A DNA stretch of 64,000 bases, from NCBI RefSeq assembly GCF_029263155.1, contig NZ_JAJCYB010000008.1, positions 1-64,000 of the forward strand. The letters run 5' to 3'. This DNA comes from Pseudonocardia sp. (GTDB lineage: Bacteria; Actinomycetota; Actinomycetes; Mycobacteriales; Pseudonocardiaceae). Position 1 is the first letter of the stretch, and every line of letters starts with the position of its first letter. Under the pieces are notes generated by a model, which was given only the letters and a program-made list of their open reading frames with translations, did not search any database and was not told the origin of the DNA. Both the position numbers and the translations under genes were made by a program. Of the stretch, positions 14,530 through 23,481 are shown in pieces.

Positions 14530-14935
14530 GAGGGCACAGCGCTGAGCGTGTCGCGGAGTCGCGCGACAGCCACACCCGCGTCCTGGACCTCCGCGACGGC
14601 ACCCCCGAGTGGTCGATCCCGGAGAACGACACCTCCGACGGCTCCAACACCCGCACCGTCGAGGGCCGCACCAGGGCGACTGCCTCAGCGAGGCCCCGCG
14701 TCGCACGTTCGACTACCGGACCGACCGCTGGGACGCCACCACCTCGATGACGTTCGGCCGCTGGTACCCGGCCGCCACGACGCTGCCCGACGGGCGCGTC
14801 GTTGTGCACGGCGGCGTGGTCAAGCTGATCAAGATCACGCAGGGCTCCCAGGTCCGGCGCATCGAGGTCTACGACCCGGAGCTCGGTGGGGCGCAAGGCC
14901 GCCGGGGCCGACCGGCGGTGCGCGCGGGAGGCTGA
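14530..14935 (+). pseudogene. kelch/galactose-oxidase-like protein fragment
   Basis: Two short stretches in different frames look like one kelch-type beta-propeller: SRDSHTRVLDLRDGTPEW (about 14550-14610), then FDYRTDRWDATTSMTFGRWY with ATTLPDGRVVVHGGV and RRIEVYDPELG (about 14705-14885). The frame changes at about 14690, and both ends are missing relative to the several-hundred-residue family. No signal peptide or active-site region remains. The 100 bases after 14885 show nothing recognisable. Confidence 0.5.
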
Positions 14936-15074
14936 CATCGAGTGATCGCGACGAAGTGTGCGCCGACGTTGATCAAACAGCAGCGACGACGCACATCTCG
15001 TAACGATCTTCGGGCCGGTGTTCCTGCGGATGTCCGCGGGTGCGCGCTCCTCTTAGGGCAGAAACGGGCCCACC

Positions 15075-15094
15075 TTTTGTCCTTACCGGACATG
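15075..15094 (+). promoter_or_regulatory. candidate operator element (CCGGACATG family)
   Basis: TTTTGTCCTTACCGGACATG, ending 73 bp before the start of the LLM oxidoreductase gene. The same arrangement occurs at 30592, 31589 and, inverted, at 35262. A TCCTACTAT box around 15122-15130 could be a -10 region. Confidence 0.45.
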
Positions 15095-15166
15095 GTCCGC
15101 CCACCCGTGCATCGGTGATCCTCCTACTATGCGAAACCCTCGGGATGGATCAGCGGCGAGGTTCCC

Positions 15167-16102
15167 ATGCGTATTGCGATGAATCTCGGAGGAGACGTCC
15201 TCGGCAGTCCCAGCTCCCCGCCCGACGTCGTGGACGACGCCCGGCGCGCCGAGGCAGACGGATTCGCCTCGGCCTGGACGGTGCACTTCTCCCGCGCGTA
15301 CGACGCGCTGACCACCCTCGCGCTTGCGGGCGCCGCGACGGAGCGCATCGAGCTCGGGGTCGGCATCGTCCCCACCTACCCGCGGCATCCGCTCGCGCTG
15401 GCCCAGCAGGCGGCCACCACGCAGGTGTTCTGCGGCGGGCGGCTCACGCTCGGCGTCGGCGTCTCCCACAAGCCGGTGATCGAGGGCCTGCACGGGCTTA
15501 CCTTCACCAGCCCGGCCAAGCACATGCGCGAGTACCTCACGGTGCTCGGGCCGCTGCTGCGCGGCGAGGACGTGAGCTTCCGGGGCGAGTACTACCAGGT
15601 CGAGGGCGGTTTCGTCGTCGCAGGCACGTCGCCGGTGTCGATCGTCGTCGGTGCGCTGTCCCCCGGGATGGTGCAGGTCGCGGGCGAGCTGTCCGACGGC
15701 ACCGTCACCTGGCTCGCCGGCCCGCGGACCCTGGAGGACTCGATCGTGCCCACGCTGGCCGACGCGGCGGCCGCTGCGGGCAGGCGACGGCCACGGATCA
15801 TCGCCGGCATGCCGGTCGCGGTCACCGACGATCCCGACCAGGGGAGGGCGGTCGCGGAGATCACCTTTGCCCGCTACGGCGGGCTGGACAACTACCTGCG
15901 GGTGTTCGAGCGCGAGGGCGTCACGTCGGTCGGTGCGCTCGCGGTGGTCGGCACCGAGTCCGAGGTGGAGAAGCAGCTGCAGCGCTACGCCGACGTCGGG
16001 GTCACCGAGCTGTGGCCCGTGGTCTACCCGGTCGGCGACGACGCCGCGGCGAGCGTCCAGCGCACCCGCGCACTGCTCATCGCGTTGGGAGGACGCACGT
16101 GA
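15167..16102 (+). CDS. LLM-class (F420 or flavin-dependent) oxidoreductase
   Basis: 311 aa, luciferase-like monooxygenase fold. The start MRIAMNLGG gives the first beta strand; FASAWTVHFSRAYDALTTLA and ERIELGVGIVPTYPRHP are typical of the F420-dependent LLM subfamily, as is RLTLGVGVSHKPVIEG. Substrate is not predictable. The ATG at 15167 begins a tightly packed unit: its stop overlaps the lyase gene by four bases, and that overlaps the nitrilase-like gene. A candidate operator lies 73 bp upstream, shared with catabolic genes further right, so this operon may belong to the same regulon. Confidence 0.85.
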   Translation: MRIAMNLGGDVLGSPSSPPDVVDDARRAEADGFASAWTVHFSRAYDALTTLALAGAATERIELGVGIVPTYPRHPLALAQQAATTQVFCGGRLTLGVGVSHKPVIEGLHGLTFTSPAKHMREYLTVLGPLLRGEDVSFRGEYYQVEGGFVVAGTSPVSIVVGALSPGMVQVAGELSDGTVTWLAGPRTLEDSIVPTLADAAAAAGRRRPRIIAGMPVAVTDDPDQGRAVAEITFARYGGLDNYLRVFEREGVTSVGALAVVGTESEVEKQLQRYADVGVTELWPVVYPVGDDAAASVQRTRALLIALGGRT

Positions 16103-17625
16103 GTCGGTACGCCGAGGAGCTGGTCGACGGCGGCTTCGCCATCGAGGTGGCCGACGCCCCCGTGCTGCACGAGGGCCTCAACGTCGCCGACATGGCCCAC
16201 GTTCTCGTCCTGCGCGAACGCCGGGTCGTGCCCGACGGTTCCGCCCGCAGGCTGCTCGGCGCGCTGATGGACGCGGTGCGCACACCGGTGGCGGAGTTCG
16301 GCTACGACCCGGCCCACGGGGAGGTCTACAACTGCCGCGAGCGCCGCTTCGCCGCCCAGATCGGCCGCGACGCAGGCTGGCTGCACGCCGGACGGCCACG
16401 CCGCGAGGCCGTGCGCATCGCGATGCGGCTGCGGGTGCGCCGCGACACCGCCGACCTCATCGAGGCGGCCGCACAGTTCGCCCACGCGGCCTGCGAGCGG
16501 GCCATCGAGCACGCCGAGACCCTGATGGCCGAGCAGACCTACCTGCAGCACGCCCAGCCGTCCACCTTCGGTCACTACCTGCTCGCGATGGTCTACCCGG
16601 TGCTGCGCGACATCGAGCGGCTCACCGCGAATCTGGACTGGGTCAACCGCAGCCCGGCAGGCGCGGGCGGCGTCAACGGCAGCCCGCTGACCGGCGACCG
16701 GGAACGGATGGCCGAGCTGCTCGGCTTCGACGACGTCATCGAGCACACCCGCGACGCGATGTGGCAGGCCGACGGGTTCACCGAGGTGGTGGGCACCGCC
16801 ACGGGGCTCGTCACCACGCTGGCGAAGCTCGCCGAGGACCTGGAGATCTGGTGCAGCGGCGAGTTCGGCTACGTGAGCCTCGCCGACGGGCACACCCGCA
16901 CGAGCGTCCTGATGCCGCAGAAGCGCAACCCGTATGCGCTCACGATGATCCGCGGGGAGGCCGGCGTCCTGATCGGACGGCTGACCGGGATGCTCGCGGT
17001 GGCCAAGAGCCCGTCCGCCCGCAGCGACAACCTGATCTTCGCCTACGGGGAGGTGCCCCGTGCGCTGGACCTGGCCCTCAGGGCCACCCGCCTGATGACC
17101 GGCGTGGTCGGCGGGCTGACGGTCGACGCGGAGCGGATGTACGCCGCGCTCGAAGGCGGTTTCTCGCAGGCGGCCGACCTCGCCGAGCATCTCATGATCT
17201 CCTCAGGGATGGACTACCGCTCCGCGTACGAGCTGGTCGGGGCCTGTGTCCGGCGCGCGGCGATCGACGGGCTGCGCGGCGTCGACATCACCGGGGAGAT
17301 GCTGGACGCGGCCGCTCGCGAGCTGGCCACCGCGGATCCGGAGTGGTGGCTCAGAACCCCCGTGTTCGCCGGCAGCGACCTGAGCGACGTGCTCGATCCG
17401 CGCGCGATCGTGCGGTCCCGGCTCTCCCGCGGCGGCGCCTCACCGGACGTGGTCCGCGGCATGGCGAAGGAATGCCTCGACGCTGCGGCTCTCGCGCTCT
17501 CCGCCGTCCGGGCGCGGCGCGCCGGGTTCGACGCCGCCGAGTCTGCGGTGCTGCGGCGCGCCGTCGCGCTCGTCGACGGGTCCCGCACCCCGTTCGGCGA
17601 GCTGGGCCGGACCCAGTCGCCCTGA
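16099..17625 (+). CDS. aspartase/fumarase-superfamily lyase (argininosuccinate-lyase-like)
   Basis: 508 aa from a GTG with GGGAGGA upstream. The superfamily signature loop is present as TSVLMPQKRNPYALTMI (about 271-287), with TYLQHAQPSTFGHYLLAM and SPAGAGGVNGSPLT matching argininosuccinate lyases. These enzymes eliminate or add across a C-C bond. No arginine-pathway genes are nearby. Bacterial coenzyme M biosynthesis uses aspartase/fumarase-superfamily members, so a role there is conceivable in this CoM-related island, but the other CoM biosynthesis genes (phosphosulfolactate synthase, PLP enzyme) are not in the window. Treat the substrate as unknown. Confidence 0.8.
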   Translation: MSRYAEELVDGGFAIEVADAPVLHEGLNVADMAHVLVLRERRVVPDGSARRLLGALMDAVRTPVAEFGYDPAHGEVYNCRERRFAAQIGRDAGWLHAGRPRREAVRIAMRLRVRRDTADLIEAAAQFAHAACERAIEHAETLMAEQTYLQHAQPSTFGHYLLAMVYPVLRDIERLTANLDWVNRSPAGAGGVNGSPLTGDRERMAELLGFDDVIEHTRDAMWQADGFTEVVGTATGLVTTLAKLAEDLEIWCSGEFGYVSLADGHTRTSVLMPQKRNPYALTMIRGEAGVLIGRLTGMLAVAKSPSARSDNLIFAYGEVPRALDLALRATRLMTGVVGGLTVDAERMYAALEGGFSQAADLAEHLMISSGMDYRSAYELVGACVRRAAIDGLRGVDITGEMLDAAARELATADPEWWLRTPVFAGSDLSDVLDPRAIVRSRLSRGGASPDVVRGMAKECLDAAALALSAVRARRAGFDAAESAVLRRAVALVDGSRTPFGELGRTQSP

Positions 17626-18594
17626 TGGTGCACGGTGACGAGTTCCTGATCGCGGAGCGGAGCTACAGCGACGACGAGTCGATGCTCTCGGTGGGCATGG
17701 CCAACATCCACGCCGAGGTGCCGGGCCTCGAGGCGAACAAGGACAAGATCCTGCGAGCCGCGAGCATCTTCGCCGAGCGCGGTGTGAACATCGCCGTGTT
17801 CCCCGAGTTCTGCCTGTCCGGGTACTTCTGGGACCAGCGGGACGACTGCCTGGCCTACATGAGCGGCGCGGCCGTCGAGAACCACACGGACTGGATCGAG
17901 AACGAGCTGCAGCCCCTGCTGGGAAACGGGTTCGAGGCGGTCCTGCTCAACGGCCTGACCGCGGCCACGACGAAGGACCGCTTCCTCAACCGCACGTTCG
18001 CCGTCGGGCGCGATCCCGACCATCTGGCCGACGAGAACACCTACGACAAGGTCTTCCTCCCGGGGATCGAGAAGGACTACACCGACAGCGGCCGCGACGA
18101 CCGGCTGGTCATGGCGACCCGGCACGGTCGGCTCGGGTTCACCACGTGCTACGACTACCTCTTCAGCGAGCTGCTGCGTGAGTACTCGATGGTCGAGGAG
18201 GTCGACGCCATCGTGCAGATCGCGTCGTGGCGGGCCGCGGGGAACCGTGACTACCCGGCATGAACCTGCGCACCGATCGCTACTACGACGATCTGTGGGA
18301 CTACGTGCTGCCGGCCGCCTCCGCCACGAACCAGGTCTGGACGATTGCGTGCAACGCCGTGGGCAGCCACGGGGTGACCGGTGCGCCCTTCTGGGGCGGC
18401 TCGGGAATCTGGGCGCCGTCGGGGTCTGCCTGATCCAGGCCTCGCACGTGCGCGAGGAGCTGCTGATCGTGCACAACGTGGACCTCAAGGGCGCACAGGA
18501 GTCCGAGAAGGATGATTTCGACTACGCCTTCGACTTCAAGCAGATCTACCGCCCACGGGGCGACGGGAGCACCTTCGTCCGTGTGCTCGCCTAG
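17625..18594 (+). pseudogene. nitrilase/carbon-nitrogen hydrolase with two frameshifts
   Basis: The first 212 residues carry the full catalytic triad of the family: Glu in FPEFCLSGY, Lys in DKVFLPGIE and Cys in FTTCYDYLF. The frame then ends at 18263. The protein continues in a second frame from MNLRTDRYYDDLWDYVLPA to about 18430 and in a third frame (CLIQASHVREELL) to TAG at 18592. Each break is corrected by adding one base, the second in a short G-run (GGGG for GGGGG), giving a 323-residue protein. Either a pseudogene or two sequencing indels. The start overlaps the lyase stop (TGATG). Confidence 0.82.
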
Positions 18595-18595
18595 C

Positions 18596-18985
18596 CTAGA
18601 GGGACAGGGCCAAGTGCGGGCTGCGGTACCCGCCGAAGAAGCCGATCACCTGACACAGCCGGCCGTCGGTATCCGCGCTGACGACGTCGAGGCCCTCATG
18701 CAGCGTCTCGCCACCGGGACCGCGCACCCGCCATGTGAAGCAGGCCGATCCGGAATGCTCGTCGATGCCGCTGGTCAGCTCGATGACGGCACCCGGCCAC
18801 CGCTGCCCGAAAGCCCGGGTGTGCGCGATGAGCGCCTCCCGGCCGACGACGGCTGCCGACGGGTCGAGGTAGCAGCCGTCCTCGGCGAAGGACTCGGCGA
18901 GCAACCGCCGCCGCGCACCGTCATCGGCGGTGTTCCAGGCCGCCACGTACGCCCGCACGGCCCGCACCAGATCGGTGTCCGTCAC
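18596..18985 (-). CDS. SnoaL/NTF2-like protein
   Basis: 129 aa, cone-shaped NTF2-like fold: VRAYVAAWNTADDGARRRLL, FAEDGCYLDPSAAVVGREAL and GLDVVSADTDGRLCQVIGFF. Such proteins include small isomerases, cyclases, limonene-epoxide-type hydrolases and binding proteins. The Arg-Asp pair of limonene epoxide hydrolase is not evident. The start GTG overlaps the stop of the PucR regulator (GTGA), so it is co-translated with that regulator. One of four NTF2-like proteins in the window. Confidence 0.8.
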   Translation of the reverse strand: MTDTDLVRAVRAYVAAWNTADDGARRRLLAESFAEDGCYLDPSAAVVGREALIAHTRAFGQRWPGAVIELTSGIDEHSGSACFTWRVRGPGGETLHEGLDVVSADTDGRLCQVIGFFGGYRSPHLALSL

Positions 18986-20700
18986 GTGTGCTCCTCGTCG
19001 TCGAGTGCGCGCAGGGTGGCCCAGGCGCGGGCGGCGAGCTGGAAGTTGAAACGCACGTCGGGATGGCTGGGTTCGAGCCCCGACAGCTCACGGATTCGTT
19101 GCATCCGGTACTTCAGCGTGTTGCGGTGCACCAACAGCCGCCGAGACGTCACCGCGTAGTTCCCACCCTGCTCGAGGTACTCGGCCAGCGTGCGGACCAG
19201 CTCCGTGCCGCGCCGGGCGTCGTAGTCGATCAACGTGCCGAGCCACTGCCGGACGAACCGCTGCACGTCACGCTGATCGGGCAGCGCGGCGAGGAGGCGG
19301 AAGACGCCGAGCGCGGCGTACTCGCTGACCTGGTCGGCGACCGCCGCCGACGCCTGCAGCCGCAGCGCGAGCTCCGCCTCGCGGTAGGAGCGGGACAGCC
19401 CCGACGGGCGGTCGCAGAGCTCGCCGACCCCGATCCGGCACGTCCCGCCCCCCAGCTCGCGCAGGGTGGCATGCCGCAGCGCGGCCCAGTCCGGATCGTC
19501 GCCGGTCACGATGACGACCGCGTTGGAGCGGGAGCCGATCAGTGCTGGTAGCTGCCGGTCGCGTGCCGCGCTGCGAACAGCGTGCAGGAAGTCCTCGCCG
19601 TCGGACGGGGTGCCGGCCGCCTCCCCCTCGACGAGCACCACGCGATGCGGGCGGCCAAGGTCGTGTCCGAGCACCTCGGCCCGGAGCGCGGCGCTCTCGT
19701 CGTCCATCCCGTTGAGCAGGTCGTTCACGAGCTCGCCGCGCTGCCGCAGCTCCGCGTCCACCAGGCCGCGCAGCCTGCCGAGCTCGACGGCGAGCACGGT
19801 GACGGCGTGTTCGAGCGCCATCACCTCCGACTCGGCGGCCGTGGCGTCCGGATCCATCAGCGCGATCACACCCACCACGTCCGGCCGGGCCGTCGCCAAC
19901 GCCACCAGCCTGCCCCGGTCGTGGAGCGGGCGCACCTCCCGCTGCATGCGGCGCAGCAGTGCCTCGCGTCTCGCGGACGGTTGCTTCGGGTAAGGGTCCG
20001 GGCGGCCGGGACCGGCCCAGGCGCGCAGGTTGCCGTAGCGATCCTCGATCGCGACCGGCCTGCCCGTCAGCCCGTGCAGCACCTCGGCGATCCCGGACCG
20101 GCCCGCTCCGGTGGCCGCCGCCCTGGCGAGGCGGTCGTGGACCTCGGTGTGGTGGCGCAGCGTCGCCACGGTCGCCGAGAGCTTGGTGTTGGCCGCCAGC
20201 AGCTGCTCGGCGGCGAGCCGGTCCCGCTCGTGCAGCCGGGCGTTGGACAGCGCGACGCCGGTCTGCTGGGCGAGGACCTGGAGCAGGAACTCGTCGTCGG
20301 ACGACGGGGGTCCGACCGCGGAGATCACCAGGTGGCCGAGCGTCCGGCCGGACCCGCTAGGCAGCGGCAGCGCCCACGCCCAGCCACGCTGGGGCAGGGT
20401 CAGCGGGCCGCCCGGCGCACCGAGCGCCGCGACCTGCTCGATCAGCCGTGCCGTCCAGCTGCCGTGTCCGTTGAAGCTGCCCTGTCCGTTGGAGCTGCCG
20501 TGTCCGTTGGAGCTGGTGTCGCCGTTGGACCCGCCTGGCCGGAACACCCCGTCGAGCACGAAGCCCTCGATCCGCCAGTCCCCCAACGACGGCGCCGACG
20601 CCGCGGCCAGGCGCAGGACCTGCTGCTCGTCCCCGTCGGTCATCAGGTTCGAGAGCAGGAGCAGCGCCCGCAGGTCGGACAGCCGCTCGCGCAGCCGCAC
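18982..20700 (-). CDS. GAF-PucR/CdaR-family transcriptional regulator
   Basis: About 572 aa. An N-terminal GAF-like sensory region (LLQVLAQQTGVALSNARLHERD near 145-165) is followed by a PucR middle region and a C-terminal PucR HTH: GTELVRTLAEYLEQGGNYAVTS, HRNTLKYRMQRIRELSGLEP and DVRFNFQLAARAW. A Ser-Asn-Gly-rich repeat (about 57-82) interrupts the N-terminal domain. Start is GTG 20700 with a poor ribosome-binding site. It lies ten bases after the MEDS-protein stop (20711), so the MEDS sensor and this regulator form one unit. It probably senses an island substrate or intermediate. Confidence 0.88.
   Translation of the reverse strand: MRLRERLSDLRALLLLSNLMTDGDEQQVLRLAAASAPSLGDWRIEGFVLDGVFRPGGSNGDTSSNGHGSSNGQGSFNGHGSWTARLIEQVAALGAPGGPLTLPQRGWAWALPLPSGSGRTLGHLVISAVGPPSSDDEFLLQVLAQQTGVALSNARLHERDRLAAEQLLAANTKLSATVATLRHHTEVHDRLARAAATGAGRSGIAEVLHGLTGRPVAIEDRYGNLRAWAGPGRPDPYPKQPSARREALLRRMQREVRPLHDRGRLVALATARPDVVGVIALMDPDATAAESEVMALEHAVTVLAVELGRLRGLVDAELRQRGELVNDLLNGMDDESAALRAEVLGHDLGRPHRVVLVEGEAAGTPSDGEDFLHAVRSAARDRQLPALIGSRSNAVVIVTGDDPDWAALRHATLRELGGGTCRIGVGELCDRPSGLSRSYREAELALRLQASAAVADQVSEYAALGVFRLLAALPDQRDVQRFVRQWLGTLIDYDARRGTELVRTLAEYLEQGGNYAVTSRRLLVHRNTLKYRMQRIRELSGLEPSHPDVRFNFQLAARAWATLRALDDEEHT
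20458..20529 (-). repeat. 18-bp tandem repeat, four units, inside the regulator gene
   Basis: Four consecutive 18-bp units (20458-20475, 20476-20493, 20494-20511, 20512-20529), the first three differing by one to two bases. It encodes repeats of Ser-Asn-Gly-His/Gln-Gly-Ser/Phe. In-frame copy-number changes would lengthen or shorten a flexible linker in the sensory domain. Confidence 0.9.
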
Positions 20701-20710
20701 CGTCTCGGGG

Positions 20711-21328
20711 TCACCGCGTTCGCTGATGGCTCTTCCTCTCCCGGGCGGCGAGGAACTCGTCCGGTTCCAGGTAGAACGGGTTCTCCAGCACCATCCCGCC
20801 CATCAGCACCTTCGGGTGGGTCTTGAGCACGTCGAGCGCGAGCTCGACGCTGCACCGGCCGAGGTCGTAGAGGCACAGGTTCACCTGCGGGTAGCAGCTC
20901 ATCAGCCGGTTGAGCTCGGACTCGTAGGAGATGAGCTCGCCCACGCCCGGCTTCTCGGTGTGCGCCCAGGTCATGTCACCGACGTTGCGTACGAAGCTGA
21001 ACCCGCCGTCGCGCAGGCACGCGTCGGTCTTCGTGTTCCAGAACGTCAGCATCTCCGCCGGGAGGAAGCCGCCGCCGGCCAGGTAGGTGCCACCCGAGTC
21101 GAGCACCTCGAGCTGGTCGTCGACCCTCGGCTCGGCGTCGAGCTGCCCCCGGACGTGCTCGGGGTCGCAGCTGTCGACCACGCAGACGCACTTGTGCCCG
21201 GCACGCAGGCCGTCCCGCAGGAACGGGAGCAGGATCTCGTCACGCTCCTCGGGCTGCCGGTAGAACGCGCAGATGTGGTCGCCGGGCGCCAGCCGCAGCG
21301 CTGACCCGCTCACCGCGGTATCGAACAT
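20711..21328 (-). CDS. MEDS-domain (DcmR sensory) protein
   Basis: 205 aa, single domain. The start LAPGDHICAFYRQPEERDEI and the later VCVVDSCDPEHV, FVRNVGDMTWA and NLCLYDLGRCSVEL match the MEDS (methanogen/methylotroph DcmR sensory) domain. This RecA-like fold without a full P-loop is proposed to sense hydrocarbon-derived compounds. ATG start with GGGAG upstream. It lies directly upstream of a GAF-PucR regulator, an arrangement repeated at 53932-54564 with another PucR regulator. No DNA-binding domain of its own, so it probably passes a signal to that regulator (inference). Confidence 0.85.
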   Translation of the reverse strand: MFDTAVSGSALRLAPGDHICAFYRQPEERDEILLPFLRDGLRAGHKCVCVVDSCDPEHVRGQLDAEPRVDDQLEVLDSGGTYLAGGGFLPAEMLTFWNTKTDACLRDGGFSFVRNVGDMTWAHTEKPGVGELISYESELNRLMSCYPQVNLCLYDLGRCSVELALDVLKTHPKVLMGGMVLENPFYLEPDEFLAARERKSHQRTR

Positions 21329-21417
21329 GGCAGGCTCCCGCCGTCATTGGCGAACAAGGCAGCATGGCACCCGGGTGGAGCGACCGGCAACGATCGCCCC
21401 GCCCGGGTTCGTCCGCC

Positions 21418-22458
21418 TTACAGGGTGGCGCGGACCTGCTCGACGGCGGCGCCCATGTTCCGCAGCTTCCCGTAGGCCACGGTTCGGCTGAAGTAGCCCA
21501 GACCGCAGTCCGGGGCGATCAGCAGCCGGTCGGGGGGCAGGAACTCCAGGCCGCGGCGGATGCGGCCGGCGATGTCGTCGACCGTGTCGACCATAACGTT
21601 CTTGGCGTCCACCACGCCCATGCCAAGCACCTTGTTCGTGGGGAACTTCGCCATCGTGCTCAGCTCCAGGAGACCCTTGCTGGTGAACTCCATGTGGATG
21701 ACGTCGCACGGGGACTGGCCGAACAGCGGCATCATCTCCGCGGCCTTGTCCTCGAACACGTCACGCTGGCCGTCCACGCTGCCGTAGCAGATGTGCCAGA
21801 ACTTGATCGCGTCCACGCCGTCGAACATGATGTTCTGCGCCTCGATCTGCCAGCCGTCCTGGAAGTACGGCGGCAGCACGTCGATCAGCTGGACGGCCTC
21901 CAGCCCCTGCCCGACCAGGAACTTCAGCTCCTGGTTCAGCGCACGGGCGATGTCGAAGGCCATCTCGATCTGGTCGCCGTAGTGCTGGTCGTCGAGGATG
22001 ACGCTCTGCTGCGCCGGGCCGAGCATGGCCACCTTGAACGGCTTGTCGGTGGCCCGCTTCATGGCATAGACCACGCCCTCGAAGATCGAGCGCTTCCACG
22101 TCACCTTGTCGTGGACGATGCCCTTGTAGAACGGCGCGTACTTGACGCCGTCACCGGGCGGTCCGTAGGGAGTGATGCCGCCGAGCATCTCGGGGATGAA
22201 GTGGAAGATCGGTTCGAGCTGGAAGCCGGGGGCCTCCCACTCGTAGTACTGGGCACCGTCGGTGAGAACGTCGAGCCCGGCCTTCTCCTGCTCCGCGGCA
22301 CACAGGGCGACGGCGTCCTCGTAGGTGACCCGCAGGTTGTGGCTGCGGTAGTAGGGCTCCTCCCGGCTGCCGAACACCCGGCCCTGCAGCCAGTGCGGCC
22401 GCGGGAACGCCGACACCGCACTGATCGGGAGCAGAACTTCCTCGCCGCGAATCTCCAT
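21418..22458 (-). CDS. epoxyalkane:CoM transferase-like protein (MetE C-terminal fold), copy 1
   Basis: 346 aa, similar to the C-terminal catalytic half of cobalamin-independent methionine synthase, the family that includes epoxyalkane:coenzyme M transferase (EaCoMT). Opening motif LLPISAVSAFPRPHW; zinc ligands His and Cys in FWHICYGSVDGQ and a later Cys in IAPDCGLGYF. Too short for MetE, with no N-terminal domain. The VSAFPRP segment differs from the VGSYPRP of the other copies. It follows the E1-beta gene by 28 bp, so it belongs to an E1alpha-E1beta-EaCoMT unit, with the MEDS-PucR pair downstream on the same strand. The actual nucleophile thiol is inferred from the presence of a CoM-dependent reductase at 35.5 kb. 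Confidence 0.8.
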   Translation of the reverse strand: MEIRGEEVLLPISAVSAFPRPHWLQGRVFGSREEPYYRSHNLRVTYEDAVALCAAEQEKAGLDVLTDGAQYYEWEAPGFQLEPIFHFIPEMLGGITPYGPPGDGVKYAPFYKGIVHDKVTWKRSIFEGVVYAMKRATDKPFKVAMLGPAQQSVILDDQHYGDQIEMAFDIARALNQELKFLVGQGLEAVQLIDVLPPYFQDGWQIEAQNIMFDGVDAIKFWHICYGSVDGQRDVFEDKAAEMMPLFGQSPCDVIHMEFTSKGLLELSTMAKFPTNKVLGMGVVDAKNVMVDTVDDIAGRIRRGLEFLPPDRLLIAPDCGLGYFSRTVAYGKLRNMGAAVEQVRATL

Positions 22459-22485
22459 CGCTTGCCCACCTTCGGTTTCGAGGGA

Positions 22486-23477
22486 TCAGACGGCCCTACG
22501 GTCGGGCCGGTCGAGCAGCTTCGTCACCGTGGTGACGACCTTGTCCGCCGAGACGCTGACCTCGGCCTCCAGCGGTGCGGCGACGGGCAGCGGGATGTTG
22601 CCGCCGCTGACGCGGGTGACCGGTGCGGCGAGGTCGTCGAAGGCCTCCTCGCCGAGGATCGACGCGACGGCGGCGCCCCAGCCGAGCTGGCCGGGGTTCT
22701 CCTCGACGATCACCGCGTGCCCGGTGCGGCGCACCGAGGCGAGCACGGCCGCGGCGTCGAGCGGGACGAGCGTGCGGAGGTCGATCACCTCGGCCGACAC
22801 CCCCTGTGCCGTGAGCTCCTCCGCGGCCCGCACGCACATCCCGACCGTGATCGACAGGCCGATCAGGGTGACGTCGGAGCCCTCGCGGACGACGGCGGCC
22901 CGCCCGAGCGGCACGACGTGCTCGCCGTCGGGGCACTCCCCCTTGCTGCCGAACAGCGCCTTGTGCTCGAAGACCAGCACCGGGTCGTCGTCGCGGATCG
23001 CCGCGGCGAGCAGGCCGACCATGTCCGCCGGGTGCGACGGGGAGACGATCTTCAGGCCGGGCACGCACAGCGCCCAGTTCTCCACGGCCTGGCTGTGCTG
23101 GGCGCCGAAGCCTACCCGCCGCCGTTCGCGCCGCGGATGACGAGCGGGATGGTCACCTGCCCGCCCGTCATGTACCGCGTCTTGGCGATCTCGACGGCCA
23201 CCTGGTCCCAGCAGACACCGTAGAAGTCCGAGAACATGATCTCCGCGACCGGTCGCAGCCCGGCCATGGCAGCACCCATGGCCGCGCCGGCGATCGCCGT
23301 CTCGGAGATCGGCGTGTCCCACACGCGGTCGGGCCCGAACCGGTCGAGCAGTCCCACGGTCGTCTTGAACACCCCGCCGGGGCGGACGTCCTCGCCGAGC
23401 AGGACGACCCGGTCGTCGCGCTCCATCTCCTGGGCAATGGCGGCCGCCACCGCCTGCCGGTAGGTCAGTTCCGCCAC
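22486..23477 (-). pseudogene. 2-oxoacid/acetoin dehydrogenase E1 beta subunit, frameshifted
   Basis: Transketolase-like pyrimidine-binding subunit: GEDVRPGGVFKTTVGLLDRF, DTPISETAIAGAAMGAAMAG and FSDFYGVCWDQ in one frame, ending at GANGGG and a TAG (about 23114). It continues in a second frame as GFGAQHSQAVENW through the C-terminal VDLRTLVPLDA-like region and IVEENPGQLGWG. One missing base at about 23113 restores a 330-residue subunit. Either a real frameshift that kills the E1 or a sequencing error. The start GTG follows the E1-alpha stop by four bases. Confidence 0.85.
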
Positions 23478-23481
23478 GGTA

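Noticed and set aside
14346..14573. A 75-residue minus-strand frame after the ISAs1 remnant
   Set aside because: No recognisable family, and it overlaps the inverted repeat; probably a chance frame.
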